Positions 11,846 through 24,032 of a stretch of 64,000 bases of DNA are shown here, piece after piece. Within the stretch, counting starts at the first letter, position 1; every line of letters begins with the position of its first letter. The DNA comes from Taxillus chinensis (taxonomy: Eukaryota; Streptophyta; Magnoliopsida; Santalales; Loranthaceae): NCBI GenBank assembly GCA_023512835.1, contig CM042085.1, positions 6,486,062-6,550,061 of the forward strand, written 5' to 3'. The position numbers and the translations under genes were made by a program. The notes below the pieces were generated by a model that did not search any database, had not been told where the DNA came from, and was given only the letters and a program-made list of their open reading frames with translations.

Positions 11846-13966
11846 ATGGATTCTACAATTGATAGTCATAGTGATGGAAGTTTATCTAATCCTCTTAAAA
11901 GTGTACATCACATTCAGGCCATCACCAAGAAAATAACATTAACGTTGACTCTAAAAGTGAAGAATCAAAAGAGCATGCTAATTCTGCACTAGTCAAAAGG
12001 AAGTGAAAAACATCAGTTGTTTGGAATGATTTTCATGAATTTAAACTCCCAAAGGATGACCTAAAAGCGATTTGCAATTAATGTAAATCCAGATTTTCTA
12101 TTGGTGGGAGGGGGTCTAACACCAGCCATTTAAAGAGACATTCAAAGTCTTTCTTGCAAAAGAAATTGCACCAATCTAGGCATAGGCATGAGGAAAAAAT
12201 GAAAGGAAAAAAGAGACATCAGTTGTTTAGTGAGTCCATTTCTTATACCTGGAGCTATGTTTTCCAATGAAAAAAATGAGAAAAGCTATTGCTACTTCTA
12301 TTATGATTCATGACTAGCATTGTTGAGGATACTGTTTGGTTGTGGGCCTCCGAGCTTGGCAATCCTGTTTTTTAGAGTGTTTCACATAAGACTATAAAAA
12401 CTGATTACATGACAATATATGAATTAGAGAAAAAAAAATCTCTTGACATTGTTGAAGAGTGTGGGCAAGATAAGTCTGACTATGGATATGTAGAGATCAA
12501 GTCACCGAGTAGCCGAATACATGGTTATAATCGGTCATTTTATTGATTCAGGGTGGAAATTACAAAAAAGAATTTTGATCTTCATGATAGTGCCACCACC
12601 AAGGCGTGGAATTGACGTGGCAAATACAATTTTTAAGTGTTTGCAGATCTGTGGGATTGAAAATAAGGTATTTTCTATATGAGTTGATAATGCCTCTTAC
12701 AATGACGTTTGTTTAAGAAATCTGAAAATTACTTTAGGACTAAATAATAAGTTTGTTCTTGGAGCAAGTTGTTTCGTGTTAGATGTTATGCACATATATT
12801 GAATTTGCTAGTGCAACAAGGTCTTGGTGAGTCAGGTGAGATTACAAGCATCATTGAAAATGTCCGTGGGAGTGTTAAATATATTAACCAATCTAATTCA
12901 AGGTTGAAGATTTTTTTTGTGAAATTGCGAAGCAAATGCGGGTGGAAGTGTAGAAGCTTATTATTAATTGTCCTACTTGATGGAATTCAGCTCATGAAAT
13001 GTTGTCTGCTGCCTTCAAAATTCAAGGATGTATTTCCAGGATACAAGGAGAGGGAGCCACATTATAATTATTTGCCATCTTCAAGGACTGGAAAAAAGTT
13101 GACAAGGTTTGTTATCTTTTAAAAACTTTTAGTTTAGCTACTCATGTCATCTCAAGCAATTATTATCCCGCTGCTAATTTATATCTTCCTGGAATTTATA
13201 GAGTTGAGGATGTAATTGATGTTGCGGCAAATGATAAAGATGAGTTTATGAGACAATGGCATGGTCAATGAAAGAAAATTTTAACAAATATTGGGGTGAA
13301 TGCAATTTATTGATGGCCAGTGGCCCAGTGCTAGTGTTTTAGATCCAAGATGTAGATTCCATTTGTTGAATGTATACTTTCCATTGATATACAAATAAGA
13401 TTCAGTGGCAACATACAATTTGGAAAAATTGGAGGATGGAATGAAAGATTTGTATGATGAGTACTTGGCTTTGAGCTTGGAAGAGTTATCCTCTGTTGGG
13501 GAAAATGAAACGAGAACAAATATATCATCTGCCAGCCTACCTCCAACTACAATTGCTATTGGGTTTGATAAACTTATTACGCTAATGCCTCTCCTCCAAT
13601 GAAATCAAACTTAGAGACTTATCTTGAAGAGTTATCAAAAGAAGAAGAAGAAAGAAATAGACTTATCTTGAAGAGGGTCTTCATGTGTGTGATGCGAGTT
13701 CTAGAATCTTTGAAGAACAATAGCTCCAAATACAAAATGTTATCAAAGAACAAAGATAGCATTTGACATACTTGCTGTTAATATATACAGTTGCATGTGA
13801 GTCTACATTCAGTGCAAGTGGAAGAGTTCTTGATTCTTATCGTTCTAGCTTAGCTGAAGAGACTTTCCAAGCATTAATTTATGGTGGGGATTGCCCAGGC
13901 AACAAATTTGGTTTGAAGAGAGAAGGTATAAACTTTAAGTTGTTAAACCGTTGTTATTTGGGTTGA
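11846..13966 (+). pseudogene. hAT-superfamily (Ac-like, BED zinc finger) transposase relic
   Basis: The domains follow the transposase order but the frame is broken. At about 11995-12150 a BED finger is legible: VVWNDFHEF, then C-x2-C where stops interrupt, and SHLKRH. At 12530-12760 the RNase H-like core reads GHFIDSGWKLQKRIL, then IENKVFSI and VDNASYND with stops. At 12769-12835 comes RCYAHILNLLVQQGL. At 13100-13260 a shifted frame continues the core. At 13785-13900 the C-terminal dimerisation segment reads VACESTFSASGRVLDSYRSS. Multiple stops and frameshifts show the copy is dead. I could not find paired terminal inverted repeats or an 8-bp target duplication. Confidence 0.85.
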
Positions 13967-14894
13967 TTGTGAATGATCTAACTCTTTTTTTTTTTAAGTC
14001 TGGATGAACCTTAATTAAACCAGATCTGTCTGCCTCTAGTGTCTTCAATTGGATATTAGTTTGCTTGCTTGTTCATTTTCTGGTCTTGTTTGATTTAGCT
14101 GAATGGTTGGAACATGGTTATGAAATTTTAGAATTATTATTGTAATTTAGAACCGTGAATTTATTATGAATTATGACTTTAGGTTATTTCAATATGATGT
14201 AAGGAGCTATTGTGAAGTATTGCTATTTAAATTATTTTAATGTAATTATGTTATTTATTGATACGAGAAAAATTAAGTATTTTATTTTTATTTGATTTTG
14301 TTTGGCTTGCTTGCCTAAATAAGTCAACAAGCCAGTCAAAAGCCTTATAATTTTTCAAACTAAGCCAAGGAATAGTAATCGATTGGTTTGGTCGGTTTGT
14401 ATACAATTTTTAAATCAAACTAAAGATATTCGGTTTTGAAAAAAATTAAACCAAAATCAACCAATAAAGGATAAAAATCATTGGTTTTTCGGTTTAAATT
14501 GATTTTTTAATTTTAATGACAAATTAAAAAAGAAAAGATACATTCATCTCAAATATTATAACTAATCGGCTTCTAATATACAAGCAAAAAAAATAGTCTG
14601 AAAACATTAGACATTTACATAAGAAAATGCAATATTAAATCTATCAGACTATTAAATTTGAGAATTAATGAACATCTACGTTCATTGAATAATTAAAATT
14701 GTAAATTGATTGAATTTCATCGGTTTTTCAAAAGTAAAAATTAAATAAATAAATTTTATTTTAAAAATTAAATTTTTTTGTTCGATTCTTAATTACTCCT
14801 TGTCAACACAACTACATAATGTCAATGGGATGGGGTGGGAAGAGATTATTCCTATCCCATTGTAGAATTCCTACCTTGCCCTTGTTTTGCTTAC
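13967..14894. other. hAT 3' flank and fragments
   Basis: At 14330-14500 repeated GGTTTGGTCGGTTTG and AACCAAAATCAACC motifs look like hAT subterminal sequence belonging to the relic upstream. At 14820-14860 GTCAATGGGATGGGGTGGG resembles the terminus of a different small hAT element. No gene is seen. Confidence 0.4.
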
Positions 14895-16508
14895 AAAAAT
14901 GTTCGAACCTAAGACCTTTTAATCATTAGGCTAAATGATTGTTAATATGGTGATGTAATTAGTACATGTATTTAAAACTTAATATGTAAATAATATTAGT
15001 AATAATAATAATAATAAAAGAGTATATGTTTTTATTTTAAAAAATAATATTAATTATAAAGTATATATATTTATATTATAATAAAAACAAATGTATTGAT
15101 AATATTTTAATATAAAATAATTAATTTAGATTTAAATTTAAATGTTTTAATAAATGAATTTATGATTAATAATTTAATTAAATATTATTTGATTGAGAAA
15201 TGTATTAATATTTAAACTAATAATATTATTTACATGGTTTATTACTTTTAATTTATAGATGAATTATGTATCATTTAAAGCCAAAATTCACTTTTACCAT
15301 GTATGAGTATAGTTTGTATCATGAATGAAATAATTTATAGATAAATATATTAAGTAGATTCAAATTTAGTTTTGAATTTATGAATAAGTTGATTTAAGAT
15401 TTAATAATTTGATTAAATATTTTTCAATTGAGAAATGGGTTAATATTTGAAGTAATAATATTATTTATACTGTTTATTACTTTTAATTCAAATACGAAAT
15501 ACTTATTATTAAAAGTCAAAACTTATTTTCACCGATAAAACTTATATCATGAATGAAATAATTTATATATTTACAGTAATTAGATTTAATTTTTTAAATT
15601 TATTAATAAACTAATTTAAAATTAAAATGACTTAATTAAATATTATTTAATCAAGAAATGCATTAATGTTTGAAGTAATATTATAATTTATATTGTCTAT
15701 TACTTTTAATTCAAATATGAAATACTTATTATTAAAAGTCAAAATTTATTTTCATTGCGAATGACTTATGTCATAAATAAAATAGTTTGTGGACATACAT
15801 ATTAACTATATATAAACTTAGTTTTAAATTTATTAATAGGTTGATTTAAGACTAAATGATTCAATTGAATATTATCTAATTGAAAATATATATTAATATT
15901 TAAACTAATAATATAATTTATATAATTTATTATTTTAAATTTTAATATGAAATACCTACTATCAAAAGTTAACTTTTATTTTTATCATTTATGACTGATC
16001 TTATGAATAAAATAATTTATAGATAGACATTAATTAGATTCAAATTTAATTTTAAATTTATTTATAGATTGATTTAGGATTAGATGATCCAATAAAAAAA
16101 ATTATGAGAGTGAGTTTTAATTTTTTTATAGTAGATATCTTATATTTAGGTTAAAAGTAATAAATTATTAATTGATATTATTAGTTCGGATTATATAATC
16201 TTAAATTAATTTATTAATAAATGTAAAATTAAATTTAAATTGATTTAATTTGTAGTTTATGTTAAAATATTATTAGTATATTATTTTTATTATAATATAA
16301 ATATATATACTTTAGAATAATTATTTTTAAAATAAAATATGTATCTTTTTAATAATAATAATATTAATAATATTATTATTGCTAATAATATTATTTATAT
16401 GTTAGATTTTAAATATATAAACTAATTAAGTAAGTATATTATACAATGATCATCTAATTTACACCATTACTATAGCAAGTAGAAGGTTTTGGGTTCGAGT
16501 ATTATTTT
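14895..16508. mobile_element. Foldback element with internal tandem repeats
   Basis: The outer arms are inverted copies: GTTCGAACCTAAGACCTT near 14901 matches the complement of AAGGTTTTGGGTTCGAGT ending at 16500, and AT-rich similarity continues inward for roughly 350-400 bases each side (to about 15290 and from about 16110). Between them lie four degenerate direct repeats of about 223-235 bases, recognisable by ATTGAGAAATG (about 15192, 15427), ATCAAGAAATG (about 15650) and ATTGAAAATAT (about 15879), each followed by TTTATTACTTTTAATT and TATCATGAATGAAATAATTTAT variants. No coding frame is present. The target duplication was not resolved. Confidence 0.6.
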
Positions 16509-17277
16509 GAATCAGGATCATCTATTGTTATTGTAAGGGATAATAGATCAAAAATTATGTACTTTTGATTTTTTACATTAAAATTATACTGTTTTAATAT
16601 GTATTTTTTTTAAAATATTAAAATAATGTAATTTTGATTTACTATATTTTACTGTTACTGTTGAGCAGTAGAGGGTTCGAAGTCAATTTTTTTTCCTCAC
16701 ATAATTTTAAAAATTCCTGCCCGAGTAAGATCCGGGTCAAATTGCCGTAAGGACGAAGCTTTATACGAAGGCTGCATGGAGCTAAAGGCCAGGCCTAGGC
16801 TACACATTTTCGTTAAGCGGGTCTGGCCTATTTAGGCAAAAGCCTCGCTCAGCCTGGTATATTTCCAGCCTTTGTCCCGATTGGTCCTCCCCTAATTAGC
16901 TCATTGATTTACTATACGCCTATCCCAGACTAACCCTCCCCGGCGTCCCCGCACGCAGTTCAATAATTTACTACAAACTATAATCACGCATGATGTTTCA
17001 ATCGTGTCGGTAGTTCAATCAACGGCCATCAATTTTACATAACTCCGGTATATATGATACATAGTATATGAATTAAATGATATTTGACTAGACTTATTAA
17101 AAATAAATTATAATAATTTTTTATTACTTATAAATCATTTATTTTCTGTTCACATGTAATAAAGAAAATTAAAAAAGTGAAAAGAAAAAATATAAATTTT
17201 AATAGCAGTTAAGTTATGAAGTAATATCCTCTCACTGGATTGACTTAAAAAAAGAAGAAGAAAGAAGTTAATTCGAT
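16509..17277. other. Intergenic with GC-richer transposon-like patch
   Basis: At 16700-16900 motifs such as GGCCAGGCCTAGGCT and GGTCTGGCCTATTTAGGC resemble hAT-type MITE sequence that may have been split by the foldback insertion. No gene is seen. Confidence 0.35.
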
Positions 17278-17445
17278 TCGACAAGTGTTTGGCAATAATT
17301 CGAAACTTTGAAAAGCAGTTACCCGTATGAATGACATGCAAAATGGAGAATATATATAAATATCACTATGAAAGACATGCAAAATGGAGCGAGGTCGACA
17401 AGTGTTTGGCAATAATTCGAGACTTTGAAAACCAGTTACCAGTAC
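17278..17445. repeat. Two-copy direct repeat, period 117
   Basis: TCGACAAGTGTTTGGCAATA at 17278 recurs at 17395, and the similarity continues through about 50 bases to CAGTTACC. A second inner repeat, GACATGCAAAATGGAG, occurs at about 17333 and 17374. Confidence 0.85.
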
Positions 17446-17953
17446 ACTGCGCAGAATTGCACTTTTATAATCACTGAGAAAGTGGTCACTGCCTGTCAGG
17501 CCCCCCATAGAATCGAAGAAACCGCTTTGATTTGGGGCGGCCCGGGCCATAGGGGACATAGTCTACTGGTCGAACCCTGTGGAGTGCAGAGTTGTGGGCA
17601 CGCAAAAACAGATCACCGGACCGCTGGGCCTAAACCCATGTAACATCTATATACGCTAAAAACAGAGGAATCTCCTCTGTTTGGTGCAGTAGCAAGGACA
17701 GCAGTCTATAATCAATAGTACAGTCTGTCTTTAAGACAAACTTCTACCAGTTAACAGCCTAACAGTATGGTAGCTGTGGATTTGTACACCAGGGGTTCTT
17801 GCCCTCCGCCTCTGGTATTTTCGGGTCCTCATATTCTCTAGCACCTGTACGTCCCATATGGAAAGCATAATGTAAAGAACTCTGCGCAGCGTAAATCTGA
17901 AGTACACATACAAGTTATGACCATCTCATCAATCAAAATATTCAATTCAGAAC
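17446..17953. other. Unassigned region of balanced composition
   Basis: There is short open sequence on both strands (17425-17643 plus, 17245-17559 minus, 17731-17913 minus) but no recognised domain. This is the longest stretch of balanced base composition between 14 and 23 kb. Confidence 0.3.
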
Positions 17954-20240
17954 ATGCACCAATGATTTTTCTTTACTTTTTATGTTGGAAAAATTATTTC
18001 AATCGCCTTGACAAAAATAATAATAATAATAATAACACAATCTCATAATATAATAAATATTTGTACAACCGGCTCATGATATTTTTGCGTAATCGTGAGG
18101 GATTGGACAGCTATGATTTTTTTTTCTCCCCCATCCGATAAATTGATAGGCTGTTATGTCGTCACGGTTACTCAAAGATTACCCAACCTCAGTTGTATCT
18201 AGCATTGCTCCTCACAATATAACAAAAAAAATCATGACACTTGGAAGAAAACTACATTTTGTACTAGGTGATGTAAATTATGTTTCTCATACTCACTTTG
18301 GTCCCATTATATATATCTTAATACGCACAAAGGAAAAAAAAAAAATTTGACGTGAAATATCGAACTTAAACCGTAACCACAAAGCATGCGATATGTTCCC
18401 ATACTTTCAAATATATTAGTATTTAACTAATAATTTAAAAAATTAAAGATAATACTTAAAATGTATTAACTTGAAATAAAAAAATAATTTGGCGGTGGAT
18501 TCTTTTTGTAACTACCAGCCGCATGAGAGGCGATTCTATAATTTTTTTTAGTGTGTTAAACATTCATTACGAAAATTAAATATAATATTATTAGTAAAAT
18601 ATTATATAAAATATTATAAAATCATTGTACTTGTAGAAGTCTTTAAATATATCACCTTTAAAAAATACATAAAATCTTCATACAAGTCTTCATAGCTTGA
18701 TATTGTTACATAATAGCTTCATCATTAATATTATTAAATACATTAATTTTGATATATGTAATCAAATAATCATGTATAATTGGCAATCAAACACTACAAA
18801 ATTCACTACATCAAACACTAATACAACTACAAATGAACAATATATTCAACACTATAAACATCAAACACTAGATATTTATAGATTTTAAAATTTTCTAAAT
18901 CAAAATCTAATTGAAAATTTTGAATAGCAGTTGCATAATATCAATTATCAAATTATCAATTATAAAAAGCACTAAAGCAAACTATGTATTTTTTAAATTA
19001 ATAAAAATTTCACAAGCAAGCACTGAGGCAACAACTTGAATGTGTATCCGTAGAACCGCACAAGTAGAATAGAACATTAGTAGGTGGGCAATGGTTGCCA
19101 GCATCGCAGCGTCTAGGTCTCGAGAGAGAGATACTAGTGCTGGATATGGGTTTGGGATGGGCTGGATGGCACCCAGCTAGTTTGGATGCGGGAGACTAGT
19201 TGGATGAAGTAGGAAGATGCTGGTATAAGTGAAATCGGTTCGGTTTAAGTCGATTTAAGTCATTTTTCAAACTAATTTGATACTTCTCAATTTGGACAAA
19301 ATAAAACTAAACCAAACCTATTGCTTGGACCAAACAATACCGGATCAAATTGATTCGGCTTTGGTCAGCTCGGTTTGAACCAGTGGTTTAAAAGATTGTC
19401 AGTGTGGAACACTTTGAGTTAGTTTGTTTTATCAATTTTTTGAGTTCTTAAAAATTAAAATGATATAAAACAAAAAGTAAATTAAGTGTAAATATATTAA
19501 TACAAATATATATATATATATCAAATTTATAATTATATGTCTCAAAATTAAATAATATAATTCATAAATACAACACATCAATTATTAACAAACAATCTTA
19601 AATAAATAAATTAAAACATAAAATTTTAAAAAATAAATAAATAATAATATTATTTGATTCCATATAATTTAAATTATACTTTTAAAATTTCAAATAAAAT
19701 CAAACTTATATATTATTTAATTTTAAATTAAATTAGATCTCTTTGATTTGTACTGTGCACCAAAATGAGATGCCTAGCAGCTTCTGTATCGATGTGAGAT
19801 AACGCGTAACGTAAAGACAGAACAGGGTGTGCAACCTTTTTTTTTTTTCTAATATTTTAATTAAATATTATTATTAAAAAAAATTAATAGTGGATCAGGG
19901 TGCGCCGCCCCTGGCCACGTCCCACTCTTTTCTCCGGACAAATTGTCTTTTTCATTTTTATTTGTCTAAAATACTAACACAATCTTCACTTTTGAGTTTT
20001 GACTCTCAAGTTTTCCATTGCCCTCCACAATGTTCTAGATAAACCACCCGTATTATTTAGTTCAAGCAAGTATCCAATAGTAAAGTCCTAGTAATTTAAA
20101 GCTTGTTATCTATATATGTCTGAGCCGTAATGCTCCATGAATTTTTTAATATTCGATGATTAATTAATTTTGTATTTGTTCTCTCTAGATAAATTTAGAG
20201 TTCTAATAGTTTATTTTATAATAAAAAAATATGCCGTTAA

Positions 20241-20628
20241 GGCACTAGTATCAGATTTTTATAAGATTCTATTTCCTTTTATTTATGAAAAAAATTATAA
20301 AATTATTATTCACACAATAAAATTTTATATTTAATATTTTTTATAGAGTTTAAATAGTATTTCTTAATATATTAAGAAATATTTTTTACTTATTATAATT
20401 ATTAAATTATATAAAAAAAATTCTCTCACCTTTCTTTTTCATGTTTTCATAACTTTTGCATTTATTTCATATTAAATTATAAAAAAATTTAATAAATAAA
20501 AAAATATATTTTAATTATATAGAGAGTGATTAAGAAAATATATTATGATGTATATTTATATAGGAAAACAAAAAATAATTTAAATATATAAAAGTAAAAA
20601 AAATGAGTAGGTGTCTGTTGTGACTGCC
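20241..20628. mobile_element. MITE-like insertion inside duplication copy A
   Basis: The ends GGCACTAGTATCAGA and (as complement of the right end) GGCAGTCACAACAGA are related. The flanks are TTAA and TTTA. The interior is AT-rich. It is absent at the same point in copy B. Confidence 0.5.
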
Positions 20629-20730
20629 TTTATATGCAGCAACAAAAACGGGTGTAATAAATAAACAAAAAATAATAATATAAGGACCTAACTATATGCA
20701 GGTGTGGCTAGCAGACACTCTGTGAGTAAC

Positions 20731-20990
20731 TAGGGATGTCAATGGGGCGAGTTATACCGGGTGTCCATCCGGTTCCGCCCCTAATCAGACGGGTTTAGAA
20801 TTAGTATAATCGGGTTTGGGGCGAATTTGAGACATATATCTCCGATCCGATAAGAATTTAGGACGGGTTTAGGACGGGATAACCCGTCCCCAACCCATAT
20901 ATATATAAGTTAATATAGTGGGTTTATCAGATATTCACCCTGACCCGACCCTGGACAGATTTCGGATTAGCATAATCGGGTTCAGGGCAA
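20731..20990. mobile_element. hAT-type MITE fragment between the duplicated copies
   Basis: It begins TAGGGATGTCAATGGGGCG, the typical terminus of a widespread plant non-autonomous hAT family. Inside are GGGTTTAGGACGGG and AACCCGTCCCC motifs and TAATCGGGTT repeats. No matching right terminus is visible, so the right end appears truncated. Confidence 0.6.
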
Positions 20991-21705
20991 TGCCACATTG
21001 CGTGTGATGGCAGATGCACCGATGACTTTTCATTTATTTTTTTAATTCACCTTATCAATCTGAAAAAAAAAAATAACGCCATCTTATAAAAAATTTGAAA
21101 CCAAATAAAAAAAACATGACACCAAAGGAAATTACGCTATATGATATAAACTATTTCTCCCACACTCACTTTGATTTCATCACCTCAATACTCACAAAGA
21201 ATATTTCTTTTTGATGTGAAAGATCAAAAAGGAAATTTTCTTATACCTTCAAATATATTAATATTTAACCAATATATAATAGAAAAAATTAAATACAAAA
21301 TACTTAAAATGTATTAATTTGACATAAAGAAATAATTTGACGGTAGATTCTTTTTATAGTTTCCAGTCACCTCTTATTTCTTTCTTCAAATTTATGTGCG
21401 ACAAAATGCTTTTGTTAATTATATTTATTTGGCTAAAAGACTAACACAATTTTCACTTAGACTCTCCAAGTTTTTCATTGCCCTCAACAATGTTCTAGAT
21501 AAATCACCCGTATTATTTATTTCAAGCATGTATTGTATGCAATAGTAAAGTCCTAATAATTTAAAGCTTTGTTTATCTATATATGTCTGAGCGGTAATGC
21601 TCCATGAAATCTTTTACTATTTGATGCTTAATTAATTTTGTATTTGTTGTCTCAAATGAATAAATTTGGAGCTCTAATATTTCATTTTATAATACATACA
21701 TTTGC

Positions 21706-22238
21706 TAACCCCGGGGGGGGAACCAGAATTTTAAACAGTGAGGGGGGGTCAATGAATCATTTTTTTTAAATTTAAAATAGCATTCATATAATATTAACAA
21801 AAGAAAATTTCTTAATGCAAACATGGTGTGTACACCATTGATTTATTTTTTAAAAAATAAAATCAACGATTAGGATATCAATATACGTGCATATTGACTT
21901 GCATGTAACACATCTATTAATAAAACTTAAAATATTAATAACTAGAAAATTAAAAAATAATTGATCATAAAAAAATTAAATTAAAATAAAAAATATAAAT
22001 AATTATTATTAATTTATTACAACGTATTTTTCAAAAAAAAAAAAAATCAGTACGTTTTTACATTACTGAAATTATTTATAATTGAGTATGTATTAAATAC
22101 CTAAGAAAGTTGGTCTCTGTGGATTACCTTAAAAAGAAAATTTCCTATTCAAAAAAAAAAAAAAAAAAAAAAAAAACAAAACCCCAACGAAAAGGAGGGG
22201 GGCATGGCCACCCATGGTTCCCATATAGCTCGTCCCTA
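21706..22238. mobile_element. hAT-like insertion inside duplication copy B
   Basis: It begins near TAACCCC followed by a G-run and GAACCAGAATTTTAAAC, and ends GGCATGGCCACCC...CTCGTCCCTA. The right end complement, TAGGGACGAGC, is hAT-like. It contains an A26 run at 22151-22176. It sits at the position homologous to the insertion in copy A, but the sequences differ. Confidence 0.45.
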
Positions 22239-22320
22239 TGTGCAGCAACAAAAATTAATGTAACAAATACGCAAAAAATAATAATATAATGACCGTACTA
22301 TATATAGGTGTGGTGGGAAG

Positions 22321-23154
22321 ATGTTTGAACATTGCATGTAATGTGGTGCTGCTATTGTACTTTTTCTTTTATCAAGAGCAAACACAATACCACATTGGGC
22401 AAGGCACAAACATTTAAGTGTCACACTAATAATACTTAAATACAACTAGTTAATTTACAAACAATGTATGTGATATAATAATCTCAATATGAGACCTTTA
22501 ATTTAGTGTAAAACATTATACATTATAAAATGTTTAAACAACTTAAAATAGTTGTTGGATACAACTTTTTCAATCACTTCTTCAATAATCATTAGACATA
22601 AATTAGCTACTTTAGTCTCCTCTTTATGTTCATTGTCTAATTCACTCCAATGATAGTTGTTATTAGTAACAATGAGTATCTTGCTTTTTGATGGTGGCTT
22701 GTTGTATTTAAGTTTTTTATTCTTTTTTCTTTTATAGTTTTTTGTATTCTAAAACAAAATAAGAAGGTTTATTTCAACTCCTCGCTATTGGTGGATTTGG
22801 ATTGTCTTTCATCTTCTCTTTTGAATTTACTTGTTTTTTTATCACGAAGATTAATTTGCTAAACTTATTGGAAAACATAAATGAAATAATAAATTGAGTA
22901 CCATAAAAAATTGAATATGATTTTGAATGCGGTTTTAATTCAAAAACGGTGAAAATATGAAAGCATGTTTGGCGAAAGGGTGTTTCACTGTTTTCTGTAT
23001 TTGAATACAAAGAACACGTGTGTTTATTTATTTGATACATATTTTTTGTTTTAGCATTCAAACATAGTTACTATGCAACTAATATCCAAATCTCAAAAAA
23101 TGAAAAATATCTAATAAGTGTTTTCATTTTTTGTTTTATGTATTCTTTTTTGGA
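22321..23154. other. AT-rich intergenic, no gene recognised
   Basis: Short open frames only (22236-22445 and 22774-23061, minus), with no family features. Confidence 0.4.
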
Positions 23155-23420
23155 CTCGGTCTCTCTTTCTCTTCCCCAACAATGGCCTTTCCCGTGACCA
23201 CTCCCGGGCTTTACCCCCACCCCACCACTCTATTCTCCCACGCTTTTGTAGATGGATCCATAACTAGAGTTGGAACCATAACCGAAACCACTTTTGTATT
23301 CGGATCCACTACTGTTTTCACCCCTTCCAATGCCACTTTGCTCACTCTTTTTTAAACCCATACACTAGACTCATAACTATGACAACCACTTGATCCGCCT
23401 CATCTTGTGCCCACCGTAGC
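23155..23420 (-). pseudogene. Gly/Ser/Tyr-rich coding relic
   Basis: On the minus strand the stretch reads as short repeats of Gly, Ser and Tyr, for example KSGFGYGSNSSYGSIYK, preceded in another frame by GRGYGGHK and followed by GKGHC. Stops and frame changes interrupt it. It resembles low-complexity plant proteins built from YGSGYG-like repeats, but composition alone cannot fix the family. It could also be a chance product of a biased sequence. Confidence 0.3.
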
Positions 23421-24027
23421 CCCTGCCCAACCATCGCCTCACTTTTTAACTAAAACGTATTTAATAACTACTTTTTCTTTAGACATAGATATTTGAGAGT
23501 GAGAGTTATGGGAAAAAATTGCAAGTGGTTCTAAATTGAGATTTGGTGATTGAATCTGGAGAAAAAAAATCTCTCCACGCACACTTAATTTGCATCAATA
23601 AAATAAGCTAATAGTGGGGTCCTCAACAATCTGTATATTATGATGAAAATAATCACCAAATAAAAAATACATATATTCAATTCAATTAAAAATATTTTTA
23701 ATATAGTTTTTGAAAATATAAAAACTGCATACAACACCAAACATAGCTTGAATTTGTATACTTTTTTTTGTGAGATGTGAATATAAAATCATAGTTTGAA
23801 AACCTAGTTTCAAAATCTTGAAAACATTGGTGCACAATATGAGTCCACTCAATTCCATATGATATGAGCTAATTATTTCACTGTAATCACAACCCATAAA
23901 TTAAATACATTTTTTTAAATCGATAGACCACTTGTATTTAAGCCACAAATGGGCTGAACTAATCTAAAATGAGTGTGAGCTATCATACTGGGGCTTTATC
24001 TCGAACACATAGAGACCGGCATACATG
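23421..24027. other. AT-rich intergenic, no gene recognised
   Basis: Only short unassigned open frames (for example 23682-23897 minus). The right edge is the insertion site of the TRIM array. Confidence 0.4.
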
Positions 24028-24032
24028 TTACT

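Larger units (their letters stand above)
17954..22320. repeat. Segmental tandem duplication, both copies interrupted
   Basis: Copy A covers 17954-18530, 19930-20236 and 20629-20715. Copy B covers 21013-21700 and 22239-22320. Matching landmarks are ATGCACC (17954/21013), CTCACTTTG with AAATATATTA and AAAATGTATTAA (about 18290-18480 / 21160-21320), ATTGCCCTC, ACAATGTTCTAGATAAA (about 20027/21488), TATATATGTCTGAGC (about 20112/21576), and GCAGCAACAAAAA (about 20637/22241). Copy A carries about 1.4 kb (18540-19925) absent from copy B; that insert is AT-rich, with a hAT-like GGTTCGGTTTAAGTCG patch at 19222-19390. No gene is seen in either copy. Confidence 0.75.
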
